DNA from: an uncultured PS1 clade bacterium
GTDB taxonomy: Bacteria; Pseudomonadota; Alphaproteobacteria; MED-G09
Length of the DNA: 64,000 bases
Reading direction: 5' to 3'
Assembly: GCA_902626605.1 (NCBI GenBank)
Contig: CACOFZ010000003.1
Span: 62,001 to 126,000, forward strand
A program made the position numbers and the translations under genes. The notes below the pieces were generated by a model, which did no database searches, was not told the DNA's origin, and saw only the letters and a program-made list of their open reading frames with translations. Below, piece by piece: positions 43,552-53,204 of the stretch. Every line of letters begins with the position of its first letter. The stretch's first letter is position 1.

Positions 43552-45966
43552 ATGATGTTTAATTCTAAACATTTTACTATCATTTTACTATCATTAAGTA
43601 TCTTTATATTTAGTGGATTTTTAACCGTTTCTGCTCAAGAAAATCAAGCAGAGAATTCTGAGTCGTTTGGTATTGAAGAGATAATAGTTACTGCTAGAAA
43701 AGTGGAAGAGAGCGCTCAAGATGTTCCTGTCGCTATTACAGCAATTACAGAACAACTTAGAAAATCAAATATTAGAAATCTTTCTGATCTGCAAGGTTTT
43801 GCTCCAAATGTAATAATTGGTAATTATGGAGAGAGATCTGGTGGAGCAAATCTTAATATTAGAGGTATTAGCCCTCCTAGATCAGATGATAATTCATTTG
43901 ATGCTCCTATCGCCGTAATGATTGACGGAATTCATTTAGGAACTTCTGCTGGTCAAATACTTGAAAATTTTGACCTTGAAAGAGTTGAGGTTCTTCGTGG
44001 TCCTCAAGGAACTCTTTTTGGTAAAAATACAGTTGGTGGTGTTATAAATGTCATAAGAAGTAAGCCAACTGGTGAATTTGGCGCTAGACTTAAGGCTACA
44101 ATTGGTGACGATGGACAGCAAGAATTAAGGGCTGTGGTTAATTTTCCAATATCAGAAGGTAAAGTTGCTGGTAAAGTTTTTGCTACAATGATTGAGGATG
44201 ATGGCTGGCTTCCAAATATTACTCTAGGGAAAAAAGTACCTGAAAAAGATTATCAAAACTTTGGATTTTCACTTTTATTTACTCCTAATGAAAAGTTCGA
44301 AGCTACAGTTACAGTTGAACAATTTGACGACCAGAGTGATTTAGCTGGTTATCATTACAGTTATAACTTTGCTACGGGTGTTGATACACCTCCAACAGAT
44401 CCAAGACAGGTAAATACTGCTTTAGCGACAACTTCTTGTGCTATTTATGGTGCTTGTCGTACTAGCCTGGATATTCCTAGTTATGCTGAAAATGATACAA
44501 ATAATGATGGTGCTCTAGAAACAGACGCAATTACCATTAATGCTACATATCAATTAACTGAGAATTCACAGTTAGTTTATGTAGGAGGTATTAGAGATCT
44601 AACAGAGTATAGAATATATGACTTTGATGCATCAGCAGCTCCTTTCATTACTATTGAAAGATGGAATGATTATGAGCAAACTAGTCATGAGCTTAGATAT
44701 GAGAGGCAGACAGAAAATTCAACTCTTGTTGCAGGATATTATTTCTGGAATAGTGAATTTACTCAAGACTGGGTAACTGGTGGAGAGTTTTGGAAAACAT
44801 TATTTGGAGCCGTGGCACAAACTCCTGCTCTTTGGGCAGCTTGTCAGGGTACTAACGGTTTAGATGGTGCTTTTGCTCCTATCGCCTGTGACCTAGGTAT
44901 ACAAGGTGGGTTAGGACCAAATGATATTGTTACTCAAATCCTTTATGAAACTCAAGAAACAGAGTCAGAAGCTTTCTTCCTTAATTATGAATACGATATA
45001 AATGATAAAATATCTGTTAATGCAGGTATTCGTTGGACAGAAGAATGGAAGGCATTTATTGCTGGCCAATCTTATCTTTCAAATGTTGAAAGACAAAGAG
45101 AGAGAAATTTCCCAGGATATGCAGATTTGTATCAAAAATGGGATGAGGTTTCTCCAAGAGTTGGTGTTACATACAGAATTGATGAAGATAAAATGCTTTA
45201 TGTATCTTACTCAGAAGGTTTTAAATCTGGTGGATTTTTTGGGGTAAATCAAAATATTCGTGACTTTGAAAGAGATCAATATGACCCTGAATTTGCTTCA
45301 AACATCGAAGTTGGTTTTAAAAGTATGTTAATGGAAAATAGATTAAGACTTAATCTTACAGCTTTTAGAAATGAATTTGAAGACAAACAAGAGTCATTTG
45401 TTGCTTTAGATCCAGATACTAAAACTGTTCAATCTGTTTTTAATAATGCTGCTGAAGTTCTTTATGAAGGTTTTGAAATTGAGGCTCTTTTTGCTGCAAC
45501 CCGTAATCTTCAATTATTTTTAAATTATGGTAGTCTTGACGCAAGTTATGAGGAATTTTTTACTGACATCAATCAATTTGATGGCTTGGGAACAGTCGAG
45601 GATGCTAGCTTCTTAGAACCTAGAAATGCTCCGGAACATACTCTTGGAGTTGGTTTCCAATATAATGCTCAAGTTGGTAATGGTGAAATTGAGATATATG
45701 CCAAATACAGTGAAACTGGCGAAACTCAAACAAGCCTTCTCAATCTAACATCTGGTGCTTTTGACGGTACTGAAGATGTTAGTGCTAATATAGGTTACTA
45801 CCAAGATAATTGGAATGTTGTTCTATTTGGTAGAAATCTTACTGATGAGCAATATGAGGTACCTACTCTACTTGGTGGAAGTTTTACTTCCGGCCCTCTT
45901 TTCTCAATGTCTAATGCTGGAAAAAGACCTAGGGCTTTCGGTATTGAGTTTGGATATGAATTTTAA
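43552..45966 (+). CDS. TonB-dependent outer-membrane receptor 1
   Basis: An 804-residue receptor. A signal peptide ends near VSAQ (residue about 29). The TonB-box-like EEIIVTARK lies near 45-53 and leads the plug: DVPVAITAITEQ, LQGFAPNV, LNIRGI, VMIDGIHLG, LERVEVLRGPQGTLFGKNTVGGVINV. The barrel follows and ends in the canonical FGYEF with terminal Phe. The IIVTARKxEE style belongs to the large marine receptor family for carbohydrates, lipids or complex organics rather than classical siderophores. GGAGGGAGA precedes the ATG. It would be energised by the TonB system at 15.2-20.5 kb. A terminator follows. Confidence 0.95.
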   Translation: MMFNSKHFTIILLSLSIFIFSGFLTVSAQENQAENSESFGIEEIIVTARKVEESAQDVPVAITAITEQLRKSNIRNLSDLQGFAPNVIIGNYGERSGGANLNIRGISPPRSDDNSFDAPIAVMIDGIHLGTSAGQILENFDLERVEVLRGPQGTLFGKNTVGGVINVIRSKPTGEFGARLKATIGDDGQQELRAVVNFPISEGKVAGKVFATMIEDDGWLPNITLGKKVPEKDYQNFGFSLLFTPNEKFEATVTVEQFDDQSDLAGYHYSYNFATGVDTPPTDPRQVNTALATTSCAIYGACRTSLDIPSYAENDTNNDGALETDAITINATYQLTENSQLVYVGGIRDLTEYRIYDFDASAAPFITIERWNDYEQTSHELRYERQTENSTLVAGYYFWNSEFTQDWVTGGEFWKTLFGAVAQTPALWAACQGTNGLDGAFAPIACDLGIQGGLGPNDIVTQILYETQETESEAFFLNYEYDINDKISVNAGIRWTEEWKAFIAGQSYLSNVERQRERNFPGYADLYQKWDEVSPRVGVTYRIDEDKMLYVSYSEGFKSGGFFGVNQNIRDFERDQYDPEFASNIEVGFKSMLMENRLRLNLTAFRNEFEDKQESFVALDPDTKTVQSVFNNAAEVLYEGFEIEALFAATRNLQLFLNYGSLDASYEEFFTDINQFDGLGTVEDASFLEPRNAPEHTLGVGFQYNAQVGNGEIEIYAKYSETGETQTSLLNLTSGAFDGTEDVSANIGYYQDNWNVVLFGRNLTDEQYEVPTLLGGSFTSGPLFSMSNAGKRPRAFGIEFGYEF

Positions 45967-45994
45967 ATTATAGTTAAAGTTAACAAAGTAAATT

Positions 45995-46024
45995 AAAGGA
46001 CTGCTTTTAGTGGTCCTTTTTTTT
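45995..46024 (+). terminator. Rho-independent terminator after receptor 1
   Basis: Stem arms aaaggac and gtccttt enclose a short imperfect loop region and run into a T tract of eight or more bases, 29 bases after the receptor stop. Confidence 0.85.
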
Positions 46025-46141
46025 GTTCCCATAAATTTGAAAAATATTAAAAAAATTTATCCATTGAAAAAATATAAAAATTACTGTCAAATCAAATAGT
46101 CATTTTTTAAATATTCTAAATTATTAAGAAAGGAAGATAAA

Positions 46142-48604
46142 ATGGTCAAATTAAACAAAATAATTTTCGGATTTTTTGTATTTAGTATAATCACATCATA
46201 TGGATTTACATACAGTTTAGCGCAAGAATCTGAAAATGCATCAGGTATAGAAGAAATAATTGTTACAGCAAGACAGCAGGAGGAAAGTCTGCAAGATGTC
46301 CCAGTAACTGTTACTGTTATGTCAGAAATGGATCTGGATCGTTACAATATTACTAGCCTTACCGATGCTGCAAAAATGGTACCAAATTTTAGAATCAATG
46401 CCGGTGGCTCTGGTAATGGTACTAACATTTATTTGCGAGGTATTGGCTCTAGCTCTATTTCAGCAGCCTTTGATCAATCAGTTGCAATTAATATTGACGG
46501 AGTTGTTGTTAACCGAGGACGTTTCATTCACAATGCTTATCTCGATATGGCACAAATTGAAGTTCTTAAGGGGCCTCAATCTCTTTATTTTGGTAAATCA
46601 GCTACTGCAGGTGTTATTTCAATTAAAACAAACGATCCGACTGATGAGTTTGAAGCTGAGTTTGGTATTGGTACAGAAACCGAACATGAAACAACATTTT
46701 TCGATGGTGTAATTTCAGGACCAATCTCTAATAATTTATTAGCAAGGCTTGCATTTGGTACCAGTGAAACTGATGAGTTAAAGGAAAATTACTCTTTTGG
46801 TAATGATCCCTCTTTAGCACTTTACGGAAATGAAACAAAGCCTTTCTTTGGTGAAGAGTCTACAAATATTAGATTAACACTTCTATGGACTCCAACTGAA
46901 ACAATTACAGCAAAATTAAAATATCAACATTCAACATATGAAAATGATGGTGGTGGAACCATGCATCAAGAAGAATACTGTGTTGATGGTCTTGGTAATC
47001 CTGATGCACATCAATTTACTGCTGCACCAATTGCTGTTCGACGAGGAGTTGATGATTGCGTAGTAAATGGTAACACATCAAAAATAAACCTAGAACCTGG
47101 TTTAAGAGCTGGTTTACCATATGGTGCTGATTCTGGTGAACCATTCTTAGATCAAGAGACTGATATGCTGTCTCTTCAAGTTGATTGGGATATCTCTAAT
47201 GCGCTATCTTTAACATCTGTTACTAGTCACGTTACACTGGATCATACTGAAATGGATGATTATAGTTTTGGTGCTGGTGTATACGGGGGTTTACACGTAA
47301 ATGAATACGAGCATACCTCTCAAGAATTCAGATTAACAAGTGATCTTGAGGGTGCAATTAATTTTCAAGCTGGTCTTTTTCTTCAAGAAATTGAACAAAG
47401 ATTTGAAGCGCATCAATATGCTGCAAATTTGGCGGTTACACCAAACATTTTAGGCCCAGCTCTTGGATTTTTTGGAAACTTTGATCTTTCTAATCCTTTA
47501 ATTGGACCTGATCCAGTAACCGGTAATATGTATGATTATAGAAAAGATCATTTTTTAGATACTGACGTTTTATCAGCTAGTATGGCAATTTATCTAGATA
47601 TTAATGAGAAAACAGAACTTTCAGTTGGCGCAAGGTATACTGAAGAGGAAAAAGAGGGATACATTATATTCCAAAACTTCCATTCTGCTGCTGCGGCTTT
47701 AGGTTTTGCTGCTCCTCCACTTGTTGATGGTATTGAGTTTGAAGACTCAAACTTGTCTCCAGAGATAGCTGTAAATTATTATATTACTGATGATACAAGT
47801 ATATATGTTGCCTATAAAAAAGCATTTAAATCAGGTGGTATTGATAATAGTGCATTACCAACTGCTTCTTTAAATGTAGATTCTCCAGCTTTCAAAGGAT
47901 TTGATGCATTGATTTATGACTCTGAAGAAGTTGATGGTTTTGAAATTGGATTAAAATCAAATCTTTTGAATAATAGTATGAGAATAAACGCAACATATTA
48001 TATATATGAGTATACTGATCTTCAAGTTCAGCTTTTTGATGCTCAAGCTATTCAGTTCAGTACTTTTAATGCCGGTGCTGTTGAGACCGAGGGCTTTGAG
48101 GCAGATCTCCTTTGGTATACTGAAGTACCTGGTCTTACTTTGAGAGGTCAATTTGCTTGGTCTGATGCAACTAACACTGGTGATTTTTTCAATACTAGTG
48201 GTGTAAATTTAAGAGGAAGTGAGAGATCTTATAGTCCTGAATTTGCTGGATCACTTGGTTTTAGTTACGACGCTGGTTTAGGTGCAGGTTGGAGATTAAA
48301 CTTATCGTCTGATGCAAGATACAGTGATGATTATGGATGGGGAGTATACAAAAACTCTCCTAGACAAGAATCTTACTGGATGAATGATGCAGCAATAAGC
48401 TTATATTCTGAAGACGGAACGCACTCATTTAATCTAATTGGAAGAAATCTTGGCGATGAAATTGTTATTGTCACAGGTGGTTCAATTCCAGGAAGAGTAG
48501 CCACACGTTCTGTTCCAGGAATTGAGGGCGCTCTTCTTCAAGACCAAGCTGTTACTACACAACTGGGTCGAACTCTAACCTTACAATATAAATTTAAAAT
48601 GTAA
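46142..48604 (+). CDS. TonB-dependent outer-membrane receptor 2
   Basis: An 820-residue receptor with a signal peptide (cleavage near SLAQ, residue about 29) and TonB box GIEEIIVTARQQEE. The plug shows QDVPVTVTVMSEMDL, LTDAAKMVPNFRI, IYLRGIGSS, VNIDGVVV, and IEVLKGPQSLYFGKSATAGVISI. The barrel is complete but ends LQYKFKM, so the usual terminal aromatic residue is third from the end. It is related to receptor 1 but well diverged, so the two probably bind different ligands. AGGAAGA precedes the ATG. It forms its own unit, closed by a terminator. Confidence 0.95.
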   Translation: MVKLNKIIFGFFVFSIITSYGFTYSLAQESENASGIEEIIVTARQQEESLQDVPVTVTVMSEMDLDRYNITSLTDAAKMVPNFRINAGGSGNGTNIYLRGIGSSSISAAFDQSVAINIDGVVVNRGRFIHNAYLDMAQIEVLKGPQSLYFGKSATAGVISIKTNDPTDEFEAEFGIGTETEHETTFFDGVISGPISNNLLARLAFGTSETDELKENYSFGNDPSLALYGNETKPFFGEESTNIRLTLLWTPTETITAKLKYQHSTYENDGGGTMHQEEYCVDGLGNPDAHQFTAAPIAVRRGVDDCVVNGNTSKINLEPGLRAGLPYGADSGEPFLDQETDMLSLQVDWDISNALSLTSVTSHVTLDHTEMDDYSFGAGVYGGLHVNEYEHTSQEFRLTSDLEGAINFQAGLFLQEIEQRFEAHQYAANLAVTPNILGPALGFFGNFDLSNPLIGPDPVTGNMYDYRKDHFLDTDVLSASMAIYLDINEKTELSVGARYTEEEKEGYIIFQNFHSAAAALGFAAPPLVDGIEFEDSNLSPEIAVNYYITDDTSIYVAYKKAFKSGGIDNSALPTASLNVDSPAFKGFDALIYDSEEVDGFEIGLKSNLLNNSMRINATYYIYEYTDLQVQLFDAQAIQFSTFNAGAVETEGFEADLLWYTEVPGLTLRGQFAWSDATNTGDFFNTSGVNLRGSERSYSPEFAGSLGFSYDAGLGAGWRLNLSSDARYSDDYGWGVYKNSPRQESYWMNDAAISLYSEDGTHSFNLIGRNLGDEIVIVTGGSIPGRVATRSVPGIEGALLQDQAVTTQLGRTLTLQYKFKM

Positions 48605-48626
48605 TTTTTAAATAAATATATTAATT

Positions 48627-48654
48627 AAAAGGGCTATTTTATAGCCCTTTTTTT
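48627..48654 (+). terminator. Rho-independent terminator after receptor 2
   Basis: An 11-bp perfect stem aaaagggctat/atagccctttt with a three-base loop runs into further T residues, 23 bases after the receptor stop. Confidence 0.9.
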
Positions 48655-48702
48655 ATTGCTTTATATCAATTGATGATATCAAATAACAATAGGGAGGGTA
48701 TT

Positions 48703-49218
48703 ATGGAAGAAATGTCACAGGAACCTGAAGAAGAAACAAAAGATTATATCTTTAATCAGACAATGCTTAGAATAAAAGACCCAAGAAAATCACTAAATTT
48801 TTATACAGATATTTTAGGAATGACATTGTTAAAAAAAATTGATTTTCCTGAATTCAAATTTTCTTTATTTTTTTTAGCTTATTTAAGATCAAATGATGAT
48901 CCTGTACCAGAGAATAAAAATGATAGATTTGCCTATACTCTAAGTCAAAAAGCGGTACTGGAACTAACTCATAATTGGGGAACAGAAAATAATGAAAATT
49001 TTTCACATCATGACGGTAATTCTGATCCAAGGGGTTTTGGCCACATTGGTATAACTGTACCAGATGTATATGAGGCTTGCTCAAGATTTGAGTCAAAAGG
49101 TGTAGAATTTCAAAAAAAACCTGATGACGGAAATATGAAAGGGCTTGCTTTTATAAAAGATCCTGATGGATATTGGATAGAAATTCTATCAGCTAAGGGT
49201 TTGGCTAGTACAATCTAA
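48703..49218 (+). CDS. gloA: Lactoylglutathione lyase (glyoxalase I)
   Basis: A 171-residue glyoxalase I that isomerises the methylglyoxal-glutathione hemithioacetal. The four metal ligands are visible in order: Gln in [11 protein letters not shown], Glu in [12 protein letters not shown], His in [12 protein letters not shown] and Glu in GYWIEIL. The size and the ELTHNWGTE insertion match the Zn-type enzymes. I chose the ATG at 48703 because AGGGAGG lies 5 bases upstream; earlier TTG and ATG codons lack a site. Its stop overlaps the convergent hydrolase gene by 4 bases. Confidence 0.92.
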   Translation: MEEMSQEPEEETKDYIFNQTMLRIKDPRKSLNFYTDILGMTLLKKIDFPEFKFSLFFLAYLRSNDDPVPENKNDRFAYTLSQKAVLELTHNWGTENNENFSHHDGNSDPRGFGHIGITVPDVYEACSRFESKGVEFQKKPDDGNMKGLAFIKDPDGYWIEILSAKGLASTI

Positions 49219-50132
49219 TCATTTAAATACATGGATTTAAAATTACTGATAAGAAAAATAATCTCTTCAGTTCTGGAATTTATAATATTATGCCCACCTT
49301 CAAAAGAAAATGTTATAGCCTCAGGTACTAATTCAATTGCCTTTACTATTGAGTCCATGGGAACATCTTCGTCATCTGTTGCATAAGTAATGTGAATGGG
49401 AATCTTATAATCATTGATTAATTTATAATCATTATAAAAATCATGTTTTATAAAATTTTTCATAAGAGAGCTTAACGAATATTGAGTTCCTATAACATTA
49501 AATTGCTCGATAAAATGATATGGATCTTGGTTATCATCAGTTAAATCGTATCCCCTCTCTATTAATTTAGTAATAATAAAAAACCTTAAATAGAAATCCC
49601 AAAAAAATGGTATAGATGTAAATTTTTCAAGACCAATTGTCTGCATCCCAACAAATGGAACATTTAAAATCAATGCTTTAACTTTAGTTGGGTTTTTAGC
49701 TGTATAATTTGATGCTAAAGCACCTCCCATAGACACTCCCATTAAAGTAACATTATCAATTGATAGGTAGTTAATAAAATCATTTAGTTGATTTTGATAA
49801 GCAGACATACTGTATTTTATTTTTGGCCTATCAGAAAAACCCCTTCCAAAATGGTCATAAACATAAACCTTATAACCAATTTCAGATAAATTAGTGGCAA
49901 TCTTTTTGTAATAATATGAAGGAACAGTAACCCCATGAATAAGAATCAAAGGTTCACCATCGTCCTCACCAATTGAATAATAAGCTGTTCTTCCATTGTT
50001 ATTTTTAAAAAAAGAATACTCAAGATCTGTTTCTAAATCACTTATATGAGCAGTTTCTCTATTATTAAAAAAATATATAAAGGTGAGCGAAAGAAAAAAA
50101 GCAAAAAATATATATATAAACCAATTGACCAT
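49215..50132 (-). CDS. Membrane-anchored alpha/beta hydrolase
   Basis: A 305-residue protein with an N-terminal membrane anchor (residues 4-23, [19 protein letters not shown]). The hydrolase fold follows: [14 protein letters not shown] gives the oxyanion region, [13 protein letters not shown] the conserved second loop, [12 protein letters not shown] the nucleophile serine elbow near residue 137, and SFEGGHN the late histidine near 285. The catalytic acid is probably in ATDDEDVP. The substrate is unknown. It is divergent from the SDR gene, 41 bases apart. Confidence 0.88.
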   Translation of the reverse strand: MVNWFIYIFFAFFLSLTFIYFFNNRETAHISDLETDLEYSFFKNNNGRTAYYSIGEDDGEPLILIHGVTVPSYYYKKIATNLSEIGYKVYVYDHFGRGFSDRPKIKYSMSAYQNQLNDFINYLSIDNVTLMGVSMGGALASNYTAKNPTKVKALILNVPFVGMQTIGLEKFTSIPFFWDFYLRFFIITKLIERGYDLTDDNQDPYHFIEQFNVIGTQYSLSSLMKNFIKHDFYNDYKLINDYKIPIHITYATDDEDVPMDSIVKAIELVPEAITFSFEGGHNIINSRTEEIIFLISNFKSMYLND

Positions 50133-50173
50133 AACTTTTCTCTAAACAATTATACCATAGGGAGGATAATAAA

Positions 50174-50953
50174 ATGTCAATTTTAGAATTATTTAATTTA
50201 AAAGATGAAGTAGCTGTTGTAACGGGTGCCGGTAAAGGTATAGGGAAAGGAATTGCTATAGCTCTTGCCGAGGCAGGTGCTGATATTGTATTAGCTTCTC
50301 GAAGCGAGGACCAGTTAGAAAACGTTGCGAAAGAAATCAAAAAAATAGGTAAGGATGCGCTTGTTGTTCCAACAGATGTTACAAATATAGATTCAATGGA
50401 AAAGTTAGGTCAAAAAGCATTTGATAAGTATGGCAAGTTATCCATATGGGTAAATAATGCTGGTGGCCTTCCCGATGGAACACCTAGATATCTAACCAAA
50501 ACATCTCCTGATCAATTCAATGCTCAACTAGAATTAAATATAAATGCAGCCTGGTCAGGGTGTGTGGTAGCTGCAAAATACATGAATGAAAAAGGTGGAT
50601 CAATTATTAATATCTCATCAACATCTTCAAAAAATATGGGACCAAATATTAAAAATGGGCCATATGGGGCATCCAAAGCAGCAATAAATAGTTTAACAGC
50701 AACTTTTTCAGTTGAATTAGCTCCACACATAAGAGTAAATGCAGTAGCTCCTGGGCCTATCCCAACTGAAAATTTTATAGACTCGATGAAAATGGATACC
50801 CCAGAAAGAGAAGAGCAATTAAAAAAAATGATAAATATTCCACTAAAAAGATGGGGAAAGCCTGAAGATATTGGTGCTGCAGTTGTCTTTATGGCATCAC
50901 CGGCCTCTGGATGGGTAACTGGACAATGTCTTTTTGTTTCAGGTGGTTTATAA
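50174..50953 (+). CDS. Short-chain dehydrogenase/reductase (FabG/7-alpha-HSDH-like)
   Basis: A 259-residue classical SDR. TGAGKGIGKGIA near residue 18 is the cofactor loop, NNAGG near 95 the structural motif, ISSTSS near 145 the catalytic serine and YGASKAAINSL near 160-170 the Tyr/Lys pair. VNAVAPGPIPTENF and the C-terminal SGWVTGQCLFVSGGL are typical of tetrameric SDRs. The style resembles 7-alpha-hydroxysteroid dehydrogenases and FabG-like reductases, but the substrate is unknown. AGGGAGGA precedes the ATG. It converges with the histidine kinase gene, two bases apart. Confidence 0.92.
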   Translation: MSILELFNLKDEVAVVTGAGKGIGKGIAIALAEAGADIVLASRSEDQLENVAKEIKKIGKDALVVPTDVTNIDSMEKLGQKAFDKYGKLSIWVNNAGGLPDGTPRYLTKTSPDQFNAQLELNINAAWSGCVVAAKYMNEKGGSIINISSTSSKNMGPNIKNGPYGASKAAINSLTATFSVELAPHIRVNAVAPGPIPTENFIDSMKMDTPEREEQLKKMINIPLKRWGKPEDIGAAVVFMASPASGWVTGQCLFVSGGL

Positions 50954-50955
50954 AA

Positions 50956-52338
50956 TTAACGAGAGGGTATTTGAAGTTTAACAATAAGACCTTTTGGCTT
51001 TGCATCCAGTAATTCAATAGTACCTTTATGAAATTTTATCATTGAGGCAACTAGGCTTAAACCTAGACCCGTACCAGATGTATTTCTGCTTGTATCTAGC
51101 CTTGTAAATCTATCCAAAACCTTTTCTTTATCTTTATCTTGAATTCCAGGTCCAGTATCAGATACCCATATCAAAATGCTATCTGCATTATCCCTTGAAC
51201 CAACATTAACTATATTTTCAACTCCTCCATACTTAATAGCATTATCAATGAGATTTGAAATAGCTTGAGATAGAAGATTTTTATTACCCTCAAGAAATAT
51301 ATCAATATCACATTCATTATTTAAAATTACACCCTTTTCCTCTGCTAAAGGTTCCCATAAATCCACAATATCCTCTATCAAATTCTTTATATTAATTTTT
51401 TCTTTTTTAAGCGATACGGAACCAGATTCTACTCTTGATATAGCAAGTAAAGAATTAAAAGTATTAATTACACTATCAACATCATCTATAACCTCTTTTA
51501 TAGTCTCCCTATAACTCTCTGAGTCGGGATTTGACATTAAGGTAACTTCTAAATTAGTTCTTATTTTATTAAGAGGGGTTCTTAAGTCATGAGCAATATT
51601 ATCACTAACGTCCTTCATGCCAATCATGAGCTTATTAAGTCTATCAAGCATATTATTTAGATTAAGTGATAATTGATTTAATTCATCGTTATTCGATGAT
51701 GTTGGTAACCTCATTGAAAGGTCTCCATCCATTATCTCTAAACTTGTCTTATTAATAGCAGAAATTCTATTTAGGAAATTTCTACTTAAAACATACCCGC
51801 CCAACAATCCTAAAAAAATAATTAATAGTGATGTGCTTAAAATAGTATTAAAAAAACGTTCCTTAAGATAGTTCTCATAACTTACATCTCGAGCAACAAT
51901 TAAATTATATTTATTTCTCACTATAAATTCTTTTCCTCTAAAGTAATACTTCCTTACAGTCTCTCCATTGTTATTTTTCTTTTCAAATGAAAATAATACG
52001 CCACCCTCCTCAAGTCTTGTTAAGTTCCATAAAGAATCGGTATCTGAAAAATTACCGGCAATAAATTTATTATTGGAATCTCTTAATATATACAAATTAG
52101 GGTTTGGTGTTTTTGAGAGATATTGAATTTCTCTAATAAGACCTACTTCTTTATACCTCTTATGAACTTGACTAAGTCTAATACTTTCCTGAATAATTTC
52201 ATTATCAATTTTTGTTTGAAAATCTCTTGAAGTTGACAAATATAGATAAAATGCTACCAAGCCAATAGAGAATGCAAGAAGCACAATATAGATAAATATT
52301 ATCCGAAAACTTGTTAACCGAAATAAATCAATCATCAC
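50956..52338 (-). CDS. Sensor histidine kinase
   Basis: A 460-residue membrane kinase. Two membrane helices (about 12-34 and 166-186) flank a periplasmic sensor region of about 130 residues, followed by HAMP (about 187-240). The dimerisation domain carries the phospho-acceptor H250 in SDNIAHDLRTPLNKIR, and the ATPase domain has NLIDNAIKYG, DTGPGI and GTGLGLSL. The sensor loop has no recognised domain. It is the partner of the OmpR-type regulator just upstream, with which it overlaps by 11 bases. The layout resembles QseC/CusS-type sensors. Confidence 0.95.
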   Translation of the reverse strand: MMIDLFRLTSFRIIFIYIVLLAFSIGLVAFYLYLSTSRDFQTKIDNEIIQESIRLSQVHKRYKEVGLIREIQYLSKTPNPNLYILRDSNNKFIAGNFSDTDSLWNLTRLEEGGVLFSFEKKNNNGETVRKYYFRGKEFIVRNKYNLIVARDVSYENYLKERFFNTILSTSLLIIFLGLLGGYVLSRNFLNRISAINKTSLEIMDGDLSMRLPTSSNNDELNQLSLNLNNMLDRLNKLMIGMKDVSDNIAHDLRTPLNKIRTNLEVTLMSNPDSESYRETIKEVIDDVDSVINTFNSLLAISRVESGSVSLKKEKINIKNLIEDIVDLWEPLAEEKGVILNNECDIDIFLEGNKNLLSQAISNLIDNAIKYGGVENIVNVGSRDNADSILIWVSDTGPGIQDKDKEKVLDRFTRLDTSRNTSGTGLGLSLVASMIKFHKGTIELLDAKPKGLIVKLQIPSR

Positions 52339-53008
52339 TTCTTAAGGCATATCCGGCCCCTCTTTCAGTAAATAACATTTCTTTACCGTCAAAAGGTTTA
52401 TCAATTTTAGATCGCAATCTTGATATATGAACGTCAATTACATTTGTTTGAGGATCAAAGTGATACTCCCAAACACCTTCTAATAACATTGTTCTAGTTA
52501 CAACCTGATTCGAACGCTTCATTAAAAACTCAAGTAATCTAAATTCTCTTGGTTGAAGATCTATCTCAATTCCTTGACGATGAACTTGTCGAGTAAGCAA
52601 GTTCATTGATAAGCTTCCTACTTTAAGAGAAGTTTCCTTTATCTCAGGATTTGTTCTCCTATTAAGAACTTCTATTCTTGCTAGCAATTCTGAAAAAGAA
52701 AAAGGCTTTGCTAAATAATCATCTGCGCCTGCCTTAAGACCTAAAACTTTCTCATCAACCTCTCCCAATGCTGATAAAATTAATATTGGAGTATCAATAT
52801 CCTCTTTTCTTATTTTATTTATAAGTGATAATCCATCTAATTTGGGTAACATTCTATCCACAACAATTACATCAAACTTTAATGTTAAGGCTAATTGTTC
52901 ACCCTCTTCACCATTAGAAGCATGATCCACTACATGACCACTTTCCTTTAGCCCTTTTATTACATAACTAGCTGCATTAATATCGTCTTCAATAAGTAAA
53001 ATATGCAT
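52328..53008 (-). CDS. OmpR-family response regulator
   Basis: A 226-residue two-domain regulator. The receiver domain has the acidic pocket EDD at 7-9, the phospho-acceptor D51 in VVDRMLPKLDG, the conserved Thr/Ser in ILSALG, and Lys in DDYLAKPFSF. The winged-helix output domain runs from about 125 to the end, with LQPREFRLLEFLMK and NVIDVHISRLRSKID. It starts the two-gene operon with the kinase. An unusual inverted repeat at 53061-53116 lies 53 bases upstream and could be its own binding site. Confidence 0.95.
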   Translation of the reverse strand: MHILLIEDDINAASYVIKGLKESGHVVDHASNGEEGEQLALTLKFDVIVVDRMLPKLDGLSLINKIRKEDIDTPILILSALGEVDEKVLGLKAGADDYLAKPFSFSELLARIEVLNRRTNPEIKETSLKVGSLSMNLLTRQVHRQGIEIDLQPREFRLLEFLMKRSNQVVTRTMLLEGVWEYHFDPQTNVIDVHISRLRSKIDKPFDGKEMLFTERGAGYALRSDD

Positions 53009-53060
53009 TTAATTCTCCACCAATAGAATAGTCTAAATATTTTAGAAAAGTTAGAGATTA

Positions 53061-53116
53061 ATTTGACTGTACCTGAAATTTTTCTGGGGAGCTATGATAT
53101 TCAAGTACAGTCAAAT
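53061..53116. promoter_or_regulatory. Long inverted repeat between the response regulator and the CoA transferase genes
   Basis: Seventeen-base arms at 53061-53077 (atttgactgtacctgaa) and 53100-53116 (ttcaagtacagtcaaat) are complementary with one mismatch, separated by 22 bases. The region is divergent between the regulator gene (start 53008) and the CoA transferase gene (start 53205). It has no T tract, so it is not a normal terminator. Paired sites for the response regulator or another dimeric regulator are the likeliest reading. Confidence 0.6.
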
Positions 53117-53204
53117 ATTTTTGTAAATACATATTGCGTTATTGTTTTTTACCAATACATTTCTATATTATTAATTTTTTGTAATGTTTTATAAGAGGTT
53201 TGAA

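Noticed and set aside
50065..50340. Minus-strand open frame spanning the hydrolase/SDR gap
   Set aside because: It lies across the conserved cofactor loop of the SDR in antisense and has low-complexity composition.
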